Assembly: GCF_031177825.1 (NCBI RefSeq)
Contig: NZ_JAPSKE010000001.1
Location: 1-64,000 of the forward strand
DNA from: Paenibacillus sp.
GTDB taxonomy: Bacteria; Bacillota; Bacilli; Paenibacillales; YIM-B00363
Direction: 5' to 3'
DNA: 64,000 bases
A model generated the notes under the pieces. It saw nothing but the letters and a program-made list of their open reading frames with translations, was not told the DNA's origin and searched no databases. Below, piece after piece: positions 7,123 to 16,297 of the stretch. The translations under genes were made by a program, and so were the position numbers. Within the stretch, counting starts at the first letter, position 1, and each line of letters opens with the position of its first letter.

Positions 7123-7269
7123 ATGATTAAATATAACTTTCAATATCACAAAATCTCGGATGAGCTCGTTAGAATACCCACTTTATTCATACGTCGCAAA
7201 GATACTCATAAATCAGCAGCTATATCCGAATTTATTAGGGTTTCGAAAGAGAGATTCAATGATATCTAA
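7123..7269 (+). pseudogene. LysR-family regulator, C-terminal fragment
   Basis: A 48-codon frame reading MIKYNFQYHKISDELVRIPT and LFIRRKDTHKSAAISEFIRV, then ending ERFNDI. It resembles the last strand and helix of a LysR ligand-binding domain. LysR genes often sit divergently next to YbfB-type transporters, and here it runs opposite to the MFS fragment, with the two regulator/transporter fronts deleted between them. The assignment is by pattern and context. Confidence 0.5.
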
Positions 7270-7337
7270 TTGAAACTAGTCTGTCTGTTAGCTTAATACG
7301 CCGGTCTGGGACTTTTTTAGATCCATTCCCCATCCCA

Positions 7338-7453
7338 TAGTCTACAATAGGGTCAAGTTCTTGACGTTCGTCCGCGACAAGAACTTGTCCGAAAAAACAA
7401 AAAGACCCGCATCTTTAGCGGGTTTGAATCGGCGTATGTTCTTGTCGCCCGAC
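7338..7453. repeat. Dispersed IS-end-like repeat, copy 3
   Basis: Contains AGTCTACAATAGGGTCAAG, then TTCTTGACG, then CGCGACAAGAACTTGTCCGA, an ACCCGC...GCGGGT hairpin and GGCGTATGTTCTTGTCGCCC. It has the same order as the copies at 2861 and 36517. The hairpin with flanking A and T runs could act as a terminator. Confidence 0.65.
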
Positions 7454-7507
7454 ATTTCCTCCTTCCAGCCCTTCGCAGACCCTTATGTTATTGTTAGAGA
7501 ATCTTTA

Positions 7508-7767
7508 AGAATTGCTGACCTCTTCTTGTCCGACAGGGAGAGCAATCAAACACTGATTTATCATTAACCCGTTGAGTCTTTTGGAACCACGCTTGGTAAT
7601 TCGTGAACTTGTGGCGGTAAACTTCCCCGAGCTATAGATCGCAGGATCCAAGCCAGCATAAGCGACCAACTGCTTGGCGTCTTCAAACTGATTTACGTCG
7701 CCGACCTCCGCTACGATCGCGGCAGCTAGTTTGTCCCCGATGCCCGGGATGCCTTTATTAGTTCTAT
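7508..7767 (-). pseudogene. IS110-family transposase C-terminal fragment
   Basis: The minus strand reads KGIPGIGDKLAAAIVAEVGD, then VNQFEDAKQLVAYAGLDPAI and YSSGKFTATSSRITKRGSKR. It matches the helix-hairpin and serine block of IS110 recombinases and is similar to, but distinct from, the copy at 1011. After RLN the frame runs into unrelated sequence and stops near 7508. Both the N-terminal catalytic domain and the true end are gone. The bases 7768-7896 that follow show no recognisable feature. Confidence 0.7.
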
Positions 7768-7896
7768 CTTATTTCGGGTATCGACCCCAATTAGTCTTCC
7801 ACGTGCACCGGATGAAGCTTTAGGGGTCCCCTGAATGATGGACTAAACAATCAGGTTTAGCGCGTACGCTTCTCCCCTGCTTCCGAAGTTTTAGAT

Positions 7897-9009
7897 TTAG
7901 GATCGGCCGCTGCTCCCCAATTTTCCGAGAGGCCCTCTGATCCACATGACGACGAGTAGCAAGGCCGGGACAATTCCGAGCATGATGGGATTCAGCATAT
8001 ACTTAACCGCGATGAGATCTCCCGTCTCCAGATGCGCCTGCCAGCTTCGCGGCAGTAACGCTGCGGCATAGATCGCTCCGCCAACCGGCAGCACGAACCA
8101 CCTGTAATCGCGTCGGAACATCTCCCCGAGGCCGATGACGGCAGCCAAAAACCATAATGTCGCTTTTACGAAGATGCCCACGTACAGCAACAAGAACACC
8201 AATACGTCGAATCTTTCGAGAATGTCGGCAAGTTGGATCAGCTGCGTAGATTGAAGGAGCGGGATCGTGCTGACCTTGGCGAAATCCGGCCCCAACACGC
8301 TCAATGTGAGAGTATTCATCATGAATATGACGGCGCCGGAAACGAGGTAAGCCTGAAATGTGACCTTCCGAAGCGCCTGCCGTTGCTTCTCTTGAAGAAG
8401 CCGCCAAAACGTTAAGAACACGAACATTTGACCGAACGGAAACCAGATACTGTCCCCGTAAACTTCCGATAGCACCGGTGTCGGTCCTCTCTCCAGAACC
8501 GGGAAGATTCGTTCGAGCCTGACAATTCCCGAGAAGACGTAGAAAATCGCAAGCAAGACGTAAAAGAAAATTACGCCGATGACGATAAATTCGACAAATC
8601 GAAAAAACACCTCGATCCCCTTAAAGAGCGCGTACATCGACAAGAGCGACAGGACAAGCATCACCAGGAACGGAGGCGTTCGCGGAAGGACCGTCAGATT
8701 CGTCAAATCCCCGAAATCTCTTACGTTTCTCATGGACTCGTAGGCGAAGTACGCAATATAGAAACATACGACGATACCGCCTAGCCAAGACCCTAGGTAA
8801 CGAACCAATATGCCAAATACGTTACGCTCAGGGTCCCGCCGTTGAATGGACAGGTAGAGCCATAATAACAATAGCCCTGACACGCAAGAAAGCAGCACAA
8901 CCAGCCAAGCATCCTGCCGGGCGTCGATCCCGAGTTCGAATAAGGTCGTGCTGCCAATCTGGAACAAGATGATCATGGCTCCCAGCTGCGATGCGTTGAT
9001 TCGCTCCAT
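7897..9009 (-). CDS. gerAB: Spore germination receptor subunit B, GerAB/YndE type permease-like
   Basis: 370 residues with about ten membrane segments, beginning MERINASQLGAMIILFQIGS, the usual opening of GerAB proteins (amino acid/polyamine/organocation superfamily fold). Motifs such as LVRYLGSWLGG and FPFGQMFVFLTFWR are in expected places. GerAB subunits bind the germinant in the inner spore membrane. The gene is third in a gerAA-gerAC-gerAB set, 10 bases after gerAC, so the three should be made together in the forespore. The germinant cannot be read from sequence. Confidence 0.88.
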   Translation of the reverse strand: MERINASQLGAMIILFQIGSTTLFELGIDARQDAWLVVLLSCVSGLLLLWLYLSIQRRDPERNVFGILVRYLGSWLGGIVVCFYIAYFAYESMRNVRDFGDLTNLTVLPRTPPFLVMLVLSLLSMYALFKGIEVFFRFVEFIVIGVIFFYVLLAIFYVFSGIVRLERIFPVLERGPTPVLSEVYGDSIWFPFGQMFVFLTFWRLLQEKQRQALRKVTFQAYLVSGAVIFMMNTLTLSVLGPDFAKVSTIPLLQSTQLIQLADILERFDVLVFLLLYVGIFVKATLWFLAAVIGLGEMFRRDYRWFVLPVGGAIYAAALLPRSWQAHLETGDLIAVKYMLNPIMLGIVPALLLVVMWIRGPLGKLGSSGRS

Positions 9010-9019
9010 ATCCGGTCCG

Positions 9020-10222
9020 TTACTCCCTTTCTTGCAAAAGCTTGGTCACCGGGTCGCCGATCATACCCGTGTTACGGATCTTGACATTGGCCTCGACTTG
9101 CAATTGGATTTCCGAAAAGCTCGCGTCCCAATTGGCGCTTAGTTCTTTCCATAACCTTGGATAGGATCGCCGGAACGATCCGCCGAATCCCAGGACGTCC
9201 GTATTAAGCTTCTTAGAGGCATCGAAGGTCCGTCTCACATCGGCAACGATCCGTCGCTCGATTTGCTCTTCCATGCGGGCCAACCCCTTTGGGTCATCCA
9301 AGCCGGTACGGCATGCCGTCTCCGCGATCACTCCCGACGCGTCGACCTTGACCTGGACCTTCAACCTTCCGTCGCTCGCGTTCGGTCTTATTTCCGTGTG
9401 CGAGCGCTTGACCGAGAACGTGGCAAGCCTGCCTCCGCGGGTATCGCACGGGAACGCGATTTCAACGTTCCGTATTCGATCGGTCGCGAAACCGAGGCCG
9501 ATCAATTCGCTCTTCGCCAACCATCCGACAAACCTTCCGTTCTTCAGTACCGCAGCTCGGTTCATTTTGAGCACTGCCGCCCTCCTCGTTTTTTGAATCG
9601 CCTGGGAACCCGTTTGTTTCTCCAAATTCCCGCTTACGTGAATTTCCGGGATGACCGCTGTTCCCGTAGGGCCCATCAACGTGGTGACGAGCTCATGCAT
9701 CTTTGAAGGAACTATACTGTCTCCTTTCCCCGCGCCTTCGACCAATTGATGAACCGCATTGCCGGGAAGTCTTTCTAAATTCGTTAACACCTCCAGGATT
9801 TTCCGCGTATCCCCGTCGTAAATCAACACATTGGATGTTTCCCGCGATTCCTCGTCTCTAAGGTAGAAATCTACAATTTCGCCGATCCCTCGTTCTGCGG
9901 CGCGGCGGCTGATCACGACTACCTGACTGTGAGGAAAAAACAAAACTCGCGGCAATTCTTTCCTGGCGTTCCCGACAGCCTCCCCGATCGTGTCTCCTCC
10001 CGTCGAGAAAGCCATAACGGGCGTCCCGCTACCGCTGCCGCCGGTTCTCATTCCGACCACGCGAGGAATGATGATTTGGTACGTTAGGAGCCATCTCCCT
10101 TCCTCGCTTTGGTCGAAGGCCGTGGCGTTCACGACGGCCAACTCGTCCATCTCAACTTGGTCCCAGCAACCGGTAATAAGGACAATCCCGGCCAGTAACA
10201 ATAACGTCTTTCCGAGCTTCAT
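9020..10222 (-). CDS. gerAC: Spore germination lipoprotein subunit C, GerAC type
   Basis: About 400 residues from the ATG at 10222, which has GAGGGA seven bases upstream; longer open frames overlap gerAA and are unlikely. The N terminus MKLGKTLLLLAGIVLITGCW carries a lipobox (ITGC) followed by the family motif WDQVEMDELAVV. The rest matches the three-domain GerAC fold, including LFFPHSQVVVISRRAAERGI and GTAVIPEIHVSGN. The lipoprotein sits on the outer face of the inner spore membrane with GerAA and GerAB. Gene order A-C-B is common in Paenibacillaceae. Confidence 0.88.
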   Translation of the reverse strand: MKLGKTLLLLAGIVLITGCWDQVEMDELAVVNATAFDQSEEGRWLLTYQIIIPRVVGMRTGGSGSGTPVMAFSTGGDTIGEAVGNARKELPRVLFFPHSQVVVISRRAAERGIGEIVDFYLRDEESRETSNVLIYDGDTRKILEVLTNLERLPGNAVHQLVEGAGKGDSIVPSKMHELVTTLMGPTGTAVIPEIHVSGNLEKQTGSQAIQKTRRAAVLKMNRAAVLKNGRFVGWLAKSELIGLGFATDRIRNVEIAFPCDTRGGRLATFSVKRSHTEIRPNASDGRLKVQVKVDASGVIAETACRTGLDDPKGLARMEEQIERRIVADVRRTFDASKKLNTDVLGFGGSFRRSYPRLWKELSANWDASFSEIQLQVEANVKIRNTGMIGDPVTKLLQERE

Positions 10223-10254
10223 GCGCTGCTCCCTCTTGGGTTTCATCTTGTCTA

Positions 10255-11778
10255 TCACGATGGGTCGGGCTTCTGCCGTTGCCTTCGTTTGTTGTTCGAG
10301 GCGAACGGAAGCGGTCTGGTCGTCATCATTCTCCAAGGTACCCTGACGAATACGTCCTTCCAATTGTTCCTAAGAATAGGAGCGAACGGCGACAAATACG
10401 GAACGCCGAAGGAACGAATCCCCGCCATATGAATTAACAGCATAAAGAGAAAAGTCATAATCCCGAAGAAGCCCAAGGTCGCGGAGAATATCATAAGCAC
10501 GAAGCGAAGCAATCGAGAGGCGATCGCGATATTCGTAGCGGGGGCGACGAAACTGGAGATCGCCGTGAAGGATACGACGATGACCATCGCGGCCGAGACG
10601 AGTCCCGCCTCTACCGCGGCCTGACCGAGCACCAACGCGCCGACGATCGAGATGGCAGGGCCGATGGCTCGCGGCATCCGGGTTCCCGCTTCCCGCAAAA
10701 CCTCGAACGTGATTTCCATTAAGAACGCTTCGACGAAGGCAGGGAAAGGAACGCCTTCCCGTTGCGCTGCCAGGCTGATTAACATCGTGGTCGGCAACAT
10801 CTCTTGATGGAAGGTCGTGATGGCAATGTATATCGAAGGTAGAAGCATCGACGCCGTGAAAGCGCCGAACCGCAGCACGCGTAAAAAGCTGGAAATGTCA
10901 AAGCGTTGATAATAATCTTCGCTTGCCAGCAAGAACTCGAAGAACGTAACGGGAAGAATCAAGGCGAACGGTGTCCCGTCCGTCAAGATCGCGATCTTCC
11001 CTTCCAAGATGGCCGCAGTCGTAGCATCAGGACGTTCCGAATTGATAACCGTCGGGAACGGGGTAAAGGTCTGATCTTGGATGAATTCCTCCAAGAAACC
11101 GCTCTCCAATATGCTGTCGGTTTCGATCTTGTCGAGTCTCCGCAACACTTCGGTCACCAAGTCTTCGTCAGCAGTCCCTTTCAGATACAACACACACACG
11201 TCTGTCTGGGTCTGTTTCCCGATCCTCCGGTCGATCTTCCAAAGATTCGGGCTCTTGATCCTTCGCCTTAGAAGCGCCAAGTTCGTTCCGATATTTTCGT
11301 TGAATCCTTCTTTCGGCCCGCGGATTACGGTCTGAGACGAAGGCTCCTCGACCCCCCTGTGCTCCCACTTCGGAGTATTAACCGCCAAGGCTCGATCCAC
11401 GCCTTCTAGGAAGACGATCGTGTTTCCCTCGAACAGCATCGTCAGTACGTCGGCGATAGTATTTATCGATTTCACGGAATTTACCGTGAGGATTCTGCCG
11501 ACCACCGTTTGCATAAAGTCCGACGGTGACGATGGCGGCGAGTCGCCGCCGGGTGGCGGATCAGACGTCATAAGGGGACGCAAGATGTTCTCGTTGACGA
11601 TCGCGTTGTCCGTCAAGCCGCTGATGAACGCAATGGCTGCAGGGGTTCCGTTACACGCCGCGAACGTACGAATCACGACATCCGAACTGTTCCCCGTCAG
11701 TTCGCGAATCGTCTGTATGTTTCCGTTCAGCTGCGTGCAAATTGTTACATTACGCTTCGAATTCGCTCCGCCCGACAA
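10255..11778 (-). CDS. gerAA: Spore germination receptor subunit A, GerAA type
   Basis: 507 residues. The start is a TTG at 11778 with GGAGG eight bases upstream. The N-terminal ~260 residues are the soluble GerA domain (IQTIRELTGNSSDVVIRTF, DNAIVNENILRPLM). Membrane helices follow from about residue 275 (PFALILPVTFFEFL, GAFTASMLLPSIYIAI) with the conserved EAFLMEITFEVLREAGTRMP and the basic tail RPLPFASNNKRRQRQK. GerA subunits form a pentameric nutrient-gated ion channel with B and C. First gene of the operon; its promoter should lie in the AT-rich 11780-11880 stretch and be forespore specific, though I did not identify a clear sigma-G site. Confidence 0.9.
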   Translation of the reverse strand: MSGGANSKRNVTICTQLNGNIQTIRELTGNSSDVVIRTFAACNGTPAAIAFISGLTDNAIVNENILRPLMTSDPPPGGDSPPSSPSDFMQTVVGRILTVNSVKSINTIADVLTMLFEGNTIVFLEGVDRALAVNTPKWEHRGVEEPSSQTVIRGPKEGFNENIGTNLALLRRRIKSPNLWKIDRRIGKQTQTDVCVLYLKGTADEDLVTEVLRRLDKIETDSILESGFLEEFIQDQTFTPFPTVINSERPDATTAAILEGKIAILTDGTPFALILPVTFFEFLLASEDYYQRFDISSFLRVLRFGAFTASMLLPSIYIAITTFHQEMLPTTMLISLAAQREGVPFPAFVEAFLMEITFEVLREAGTRMPRAIGPAISIVGALVLGQAAVEAGLVSAAMVIVVSFTAISSFVAPATNIAIASRLLRFVLMIFSATLGFFGIMTFLFMLLIHMAGIRSFGVPYLSPFAPILRNNWKDVFVRVPWRMMTTRPLPFASNNKRRQRQKPDPS

Positions 11779-12105
11779 ACAGATTACCTCCGTCCGAGGG
11801 ATCTTTGCGGTATTTTACCCAGATTATACCCATTTATCCTAATCAATTAGTGGGCTTTCGAAATATGAGGCGGTGAAGAACTTCCTCAACGAAAGAGGAT
11901 TTTCAAAAAATTATCCCCTGAGTCAAAGCTGTCTGCATATTATGGATATATAAAAGCTCATGAGGTGGAATACTCATTGTCTATTGATCGCCCCTATATT
12001 TAAAAGGAAAAATTTCTCCTAAAAATCGGTTAACCGTAAATAGGAAACCCCGTAATCGAAAGGTTAAAGTGAGATAACTCCCGAGACAAACCCTGTGGGG
12101 ATCTA
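11779..12105 (+). other. Intergenic strip with an unrecognised C-terminal gene fragment
   Basis: Bases 11905-12003 hold a 32-codon open frame reading KKLSPESKLSAYYGYIKAHE and VEYSLSIDRPYI, which looks like the tail of a real protein without a start. I do not recognise it. The rest is AT-rich and featureless apart from presumed gerA promoter DNA next to 11780. Confidence 0.3.
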
Positions 12106-12257
12106 TTCAAAATGGCGGTTTCGAAAATAGCACATTAGATCCTTGGTACGGTTCCGGTCTTTTGGTTACATTTAACGGGTTTCCCGGAACCAATTATTGT
12201 TACCTTCAGGGTGGAACTCTTAGACCAGTTATTCAAATCGATCCACCGAGAAGATGA
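12106..12257 (+). pseudogene. Fragment resembling an N-terminal NTTRR-F1-type secreted domain
   Basis: The frame reads IQNGGFENSTLDPWYGSGLL, then VTFNGFPGTNYCYLQGGTLR and PVIQI. G-G-F-E-x-x-x-L-x-P-W followed by a repeat-like beta pattern is typical of the first domain of NTTRR-F1 and similar carbohydrate-binding-like secreted proteins in Bacillales. No start codon with ribosome site is near and it stops after about 50 residues. Assignment is weak. Confidence 0.35.
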
Positions 12258-12414
12258 TGATTGCCATTTGTGATTGTAATTGGATGATTACAATTTTTTG
12301 CAAGACCCGGTCCACGATTGAAGTTGTTATCGCAGGGTCACCGAGCAATTCAGCCCACTCCTTCTGTTTCTTTCCCTGGCTCCTTTGCTTTACACTCTTG
12401 GGCATGGCGGACAA
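12245..12414 (-). pseudogene. IstB-like (IS21-type) ATPase C-terminal fragment
   Basis: The minus strand reads KEWAELLGDPAITTSIVDRV followed by LQKIVIIQLQSQ. The W-x-x-L-x-G-D-P-x-x-x-x-x-I-x-D-R pattern is the conserved end of IstB-type transposition ATPases of IS21 elements. The nucleotide-binding core is absent. It fits the presence of IS21-end-like repeats elsewhere in the window, but a direct link is not shown. Confidence 0.5.
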
Positions 12415-12465
12415 ATCTCAAGGGGATATTCGCTCCTTATTACCCATAACTACCAAATATCGGTT

Positions 12466-12506
12466 AAAAAGGAGACAAACCACTTTAAGTGGTTTATCTC
12501 CTTTTT
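12466..12506. terminator. Strong bidirectional hairpin terminator
   Basis: AAAAAGGAGA/TCTCCTTTTT and AAACCACTT/AAGTGGTTT form a 41-base hairpin with a single mismatch. A and T runs at the outer ends allow termination on either strand. It lies after the chemoreceptor gene on the minus strand. Confidence 0.7.
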
Positions 12507-12669
12507 ATATCCTAAATAAGAATCGGTATGAAGCTGGTGTAGCTCTTGATATAACAGATACAAGATAACTGCCCGACTAGTTCAACGAACTTGGCCGCAT
12601 TTTCCTAATATCAAAAAGTCAAAACCGGTCGAAGTAACTCGGCCGGTCCTTCATTCAAACGCAAGACCC

Positions 12670-14379
12670 TTATACCCGAAAATGTCCTGCTACTTTCGTG
12701 AGCTTCCCGGACGTCTGCGTCAGTTGCTCCGACATGCGCGAGAACTGACGCAGCGAATCGTTCTGCCCTTCGACCATCGCGGACATCTCCTCGGCGAAGG
12801 CGGACATCTCCTCCGACACCTTGCCGATCTCCTCGCTCGCCGCGGCGACCTGACGGCTGCCTTCGGCGATCCGCTCGATAGATCCTGCCACCTCGATCAT
12901 CAGCGAGGTGACCGTGCCGAAACGGCTCATGGCGGATTTGACGCTGTTGCTTGCCTGGCGGATCGATGCGGTACCGTCGAAGATGACATGCTCGCTATCG
13001 GCGAGCACGACAACGATGCGCTCGACGCCGCCGTTCAGCCGACCGAGCATCTCGGCGATTTGTCCCGCGGAGGCAGCGGCCTGCTGCGACAGCTTACGAA
13101 TTTCCGCGGAGACGACCGCGAAGCCGCGGCCATGCTCGCCCGCCCGCGCGGCTTCGATCGCGGCGTTCAGCGCCAGTAAATTCGTCTGCGCCGAAATTTC
13201 CCCGATATAACCGACGATGGTTTGGATTTGAGCCGAATGCCGGGATAGATCATCGACGCTGCGGCGAATGTCCTCGAAGCTGTGCTCGATGTTCCCGATC
13301 CGCTCCTGTGACGCTACCAACCCAGCGATGCCGCTACCAGCGATTTCCTCCGTCGTTCGCGCCATCTCGGCCACTTCCTGCGAGTGAGCGGAAATTCGTC
13401 CGAGTCCTTCGATCGTCTCCGTCATTGCGGAGCCGATCTCCTGGATTTGCGCGACCTGCGTCTCGGCGCCCGCCGCCACGCGGCGCACCGCTTCGTTGAC
13501 CTGATCGTTCATCCCGATCGCTTCTCGAGCGCCCGATTCGATCGTTCGCGAAACGCCGGACAACTCCTCGGATTGCTCCTTGACTTCCCGAATCATCCGC
13601 TGAAGAGTCTCCAACAGTGCATTCGTCTCCTGCGCTAGATCCTGCACCTCGTCCGACGTCTTCATCTGAATGCGTTTCGTCAAGTCGCCGCCCGACGAAG
13701 CGATATCGGCGACCATCGTCATGACGGTTCGCAGATTTCTCGTAACGTTCCGCGAGACGAGCCAAGAGAAGACGATCGTCAGCAGCGTCAGCCCGCCGAG
13801 CGTGCCGAACATCAGCTTCTGGAGCTGAAGGTTCCGCTCGTTCAGCGCCCGAACGCGCTGCTCCATCCCGTATTTCTCGGCTTGGCGCAATCTGGAGAGC
13901 TGCTCGCGCAGCCCCTCGAGCTGTTTGTTCCCGGCTTCGTCCTTGTACTGCGCCTTCAGCGCTTCGATGCTCCGCCCGGCGGAGGCGGCGGTCTGCCGCT
14001 CCGCCGCCGCCGTCCATTGGACGACGGCGTCCGCTGCGGAGGTCAGGCGGTTTATCTGCTCCGGCGCCGAGGATAAGAGCGAAGCTAACTGCTCGCGGTT
14101 TTGCTCCCAGCTTTCCACAGCGTTCTCGTATTGGCTCCGGAACGACGCCTCGCCCGTCACGGCATACCCGCGATGACCTGCCTCCATATCGGATACGTTC
14201 TTATCGATCCGGTAAGTAAGCTCCTGGATGCGAAGATCCCTCTCTACGATCACGCGGATCTCCTCTTCCAGCCGTTGCATCGCATCGGAGACGGTCAGTA
14301 ACGCGCCGGCCAGAAAGAGGAGCAAAACAACGAACCCGATCGTAATTTTATAACCGATTTTGAATCGGAACTTATTCAT
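12670..14379 (-). CDS. Methyl-accepting chemotaxis protein with CHASE3 sensor
   Basis: 569 residues from [16 protein letters not shown] at 14379; an open extension to 14424 overlaps the upstream gene and lacks a better ribosome site. Membrane helix 1 is at about 11-30. An extracellular CHASE3-type helical sensor follows, with the characteristic METAGHRGY-like stretch [18 protein letters not shown]. Membrane helix 2 is near 190-210 and a HAMP linker follows. The cytoplasmic hairpin carries the conserved tip [20 protein letters not shown] and [15 protein letters not shown]. It begins 25 bases after the end of a catabolic operon on the same strand and may be co-transcribed, linking chemotaxis to that substrate (inference). 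Confidence 0.92.
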   Translation of the reverse strand: MNKFRFKIGYKITIGFVVLLLFLAGALLTVSDAMQRLEEEIRVIVERDLRIQELTYRIDKNVSDMEAGHRGYAVTGEASFRSQYENAVESWEQNREQLASLLSSAPEQINRLTSAADAVVQWTAAAERQTAASAGRSIEALKAQYKDEAGNKQLEGLREQLSRLRQAEKYGMEQRVRALNERNLQLQKLMFGTLGGLTLLTIVFSWLVSRNVTRNLRTVMTMVADIASSGGDLTKRIQMKTSDEVQDLAQETNALLETLQRMIREVKEQSEELSGVSRTIESGAREAIGMNDQVNEAVRRVAAGAETQVAQIQEIGSAMTETIEGLGRISAHSQEVAEMARTTEEIAGSGIAGLVASQERIGNIEHSFEDIRRSVDDLSRHSAQIQTIVGYIGEISAQTNLLALNAAIEAARAGEHGRGFAVVSAEIRKLSQQAAASAGQIAEMLGRLNGGVERIVVVLADSEHVIFDGTASIRQASNSVKSAMSRFGTVTSLMIEVAGSIERIAEGSRQVAAASEEIGKVSEEMSAFAEEMSAMVEGQNDSLRQFSRMSEQLTQTSGKLTKVAGHFRV

Positions 14380-14404
14380 GCGACTCCACATACCAGCCTG
14401 CACG

Positions 14405-15262
14405 TTAGTCGCGCTCCTGAACATAACGGTTCCGGAGCAAACCGATGCGCTCGACGAACGCTTCCGTGACGTCGCCGTCTCGTATCCAGACGGGCGGCGT
14501 CCGTCCCATGCCGACGCCTGGCGGCGTTCCCGTGCTAATGATGTCGCCAGGCTGCAGCGTCATCGTGCGGGAAATGAACGAGATCAAATACGGAATGTCG
14601 AAAATCAGTTCTCTTGTATTCGACCCCTGCATGACGCCGCCGTTCAACGTTAACGACAGGTTGAGCAGATGCGGGGCCGGCACGTCGTCCTTCGTCGCAA
14701 TGCAAGGACCCATCGGCGCGAATGTATCGATCGCCTTTCCGCGGGTCCACTGCCCCTCGCGCAATTGCAGGTCGCGGGCGCTAACGTCGTTGATTACCGT
14801 ATACCCGAATACGTAATTCATCGCTTGTTCCGGGCTGACGCGCTTCGCCTCGCGGCCGATGACGACTGCCAGCTCCACTTCGTAATCGCACTCCCGCACC
14901 TCCGCGGGGATGATGACGTCGTCCTCCGGACCGACGATCGCATTCGGGTATTTCGGGAACAACACCGGTACCTCGGGCATCGCCATATTCGATTCCTCGA
15001 CATGATCCTTATAATTGAGCCCGACGAAAATCATCTTGTCCGGGTTATGAATTGGCGCGATCAAGCGTACGTCGTCGGCGCTCAGCTCCGCCTCGCCGGA
15101 CGCCGCTTTCTGTCGAATCTCTTGCTCGTCCGCGCCGAACCGCCGGATCAGCGTCTTCATGTCGGTCGCGTCCAGCGATCGAACGCTCCCGTTCTCCAAC
15201 CATTCCCCGACCCGAATGCGCCCTTGCGCGTCGGATCGGAGACGATATTGTACTAGCTTCAA
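14405..15262 (-). CDS. Fumarylacetoacetate hydrolase (FAH) family protein
   Basis: 285 residues; TTG start at 15262 with GGAGGAGAACGGC before it. The FAH core begins at [17 protein letters not shown]; metal ligands are seen in [12 protein letters not shown] (E-x-E) and [12 protein letters not shown] (D), with [19 protein letters not shown] and [15 protein letters not shown] completing the fold. Members cleave or hydrate C-C bonds of diketo acids, including 2,4-diketo-3-deoxy sugar acids such as those from L-fuconate or L-rhamnonate. Here it ends a catabolic operon, so a last-step cleavage of an oxidised sugar acid is plausible. The exact substrate is not readable. Confidence 0.88.
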   Translation of the reverse strand: MKLVQYRLRSDAQGRIRVGEWLENGSVRSLDATDMKTLIRRFGADEQEIRQKAASGEAELSADDVRLIAPIHNPDKMIFVGLNYKDHVEESNMAMPEVPVLFPKYPNAIVGPEDDVIIPAEVRECDYEVELAVVIGREAKRVSPEQAMNYVFGYTVINDVSARDLQLREGQWTRGKAIDTFAPMGPCIATKDDVPAPHLLNLSLTLNGGVMQGSNTRELIFDIPYLISFISRTMTLQPGDIISTGTPPGVGMGRTPPVWIRDGDVTEAFVERIGLLRNRYVQERD

Positions 15263-15283
15263 GCCGTTCTCCTCCGTATCCCT

Positions 15284-16291
15284 TTATCGATTCTGTACAA
15301 TAACCGGCCGACCGGACGACGCCGAGGCAACGATCGCCGCGGCGACCTCGATGCCATGCACCGCGTCGTCGAAAGAGACAATCCCCGGGCGAACCCCTTC
15401 CAGTACGCATTGACTAACGTAACTTAGCTGTTCCTTCAGTGCCCCGACGACGCGGCCCCCCTGATGATGATGGACGGAGACGTCGGTCGTCGTGCGGCCC
15501 CTCGTTCCCCACCATTGGATGCCGGCCGCATGCGTATCGAAGTGCGCGATGCCCCGCTCTCCGATGACCTCGGTATAGTCGTGGATCGCGATGCCGGCCG
15601 CGTCGGGCGTCATCCAATTGCTGTGCAGGACGGCGAGGACACTGTTCTCGAACCGCAACTGCGCCCAGAGCACCTCGGGCGAGTCGCCCCCGTTGAGGAA
15701 CGCCCCGGAGGCGTACACCTCCTTGACCCGGCTCCCCGCGTACCAGATCGCTTGGTCTAGGTCGTGGATCATCAGCTCGTAGACGGTGTGCGTTCGCTTG
15801 TAGGTTTGGAATAGCGAGCTTTGCCGCGATCGTTTCAAATACATGCTGATCGGCTTTCCCAGTCCTCCGTCCTCAAGCATGGCCCGAATTTCGCCGTATT
15901 TCGGGTCAAACCGAAGAAGATGGCCCGGGACGAGAATCGCGTCGCTCTCCGTTGCCGCCCGTTGCATCGCCTTCGCCTCCTCGACGTCGATGGCCACGGG
16001 TTTCTCGACGATGACGGCTTTCCTCGCGCGAAGGGCGAGCATCGTCGATTCGAGATGATTTTTCTCGTAGGTGACGATGCTGACCAGCTCGATGTCCGGA
16101 TGCCGGTCCAGCAGCTGCCCGGCGTTCTCGTATACATGCGGAACGACATGCCGATCCGACGCCGCCACCCGGCGTGCCGGATCGGCGTCGCACACAGCGA
16201 CGACCTCCACGTGCGGTATCGCCCGATATGCCTCCAGATGGCACGCGCCCCAGCTTCCGAAGCCTACGATGCCTACTTTCACCCGCTTCAT
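15284..16291 (-). CDS. Gfo/Idh/MocA-family NAD(P)-dependent oxidoreductase
   Basis: 335 residues. The N-terminal Rossmann fold opens VKVGIVGFGSWGACHLEAYR (G-x-G-x-x-G variant) and has VVAVCDADPARR at the second strand. The signature EKPVAIDVEEAKAM carries the catalytic-region lysine, and the C-terminal sheet domain has YELMIHDLDQAIWY with the expected H and D. These enzymes oxidise or reduce cyclic polyols, sugars or amino sugars. GAGGACCG precedes the ATG. It lies between a Zn-dependent dehydrogenase and an FAH hydrolase in the same operon, suggesting successive oxidations of one substrate. Confidence 0.9.
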   Translation of the reverse strand: MKRVKVGIVGFGSWGACHLEAYRAIPHVEVVAVCDADPARRVAASDRHVVPHVYENAGQLLDRHPDIELVSIVTYEKNHLESTMLALRARKAVIVEKPVAIDVEEAKAMQRAATESDAILVPGHLLRFDPKYGEIRAMLEDGGLGKPISMYLKRSRQSSLFQTYKRTHTVYELMIHDLDQAIWYAGSRVKEVYASGAFLNGGDSPEVLWAQLRFENSVLAVLHSNWMTPDAAGIAIHDYTEVIGERGIAHFDTHAAGIQWWGTRGRTTTDVSVHHHQGGRVVGALKEQLSYVSQCVLEGVRPGIVSFDDAVHGIEVAAAIVASASSGRPVIVQNR

Positions 16292-16297
16292 CGGTCC

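Noticed and set aside
14405..15262. Assignment of the FAH protein to aromatic degradation
   Set aside because: No ring-cleavage genes are in the operon; the sugar-importer context favours a diketo sugar acid.
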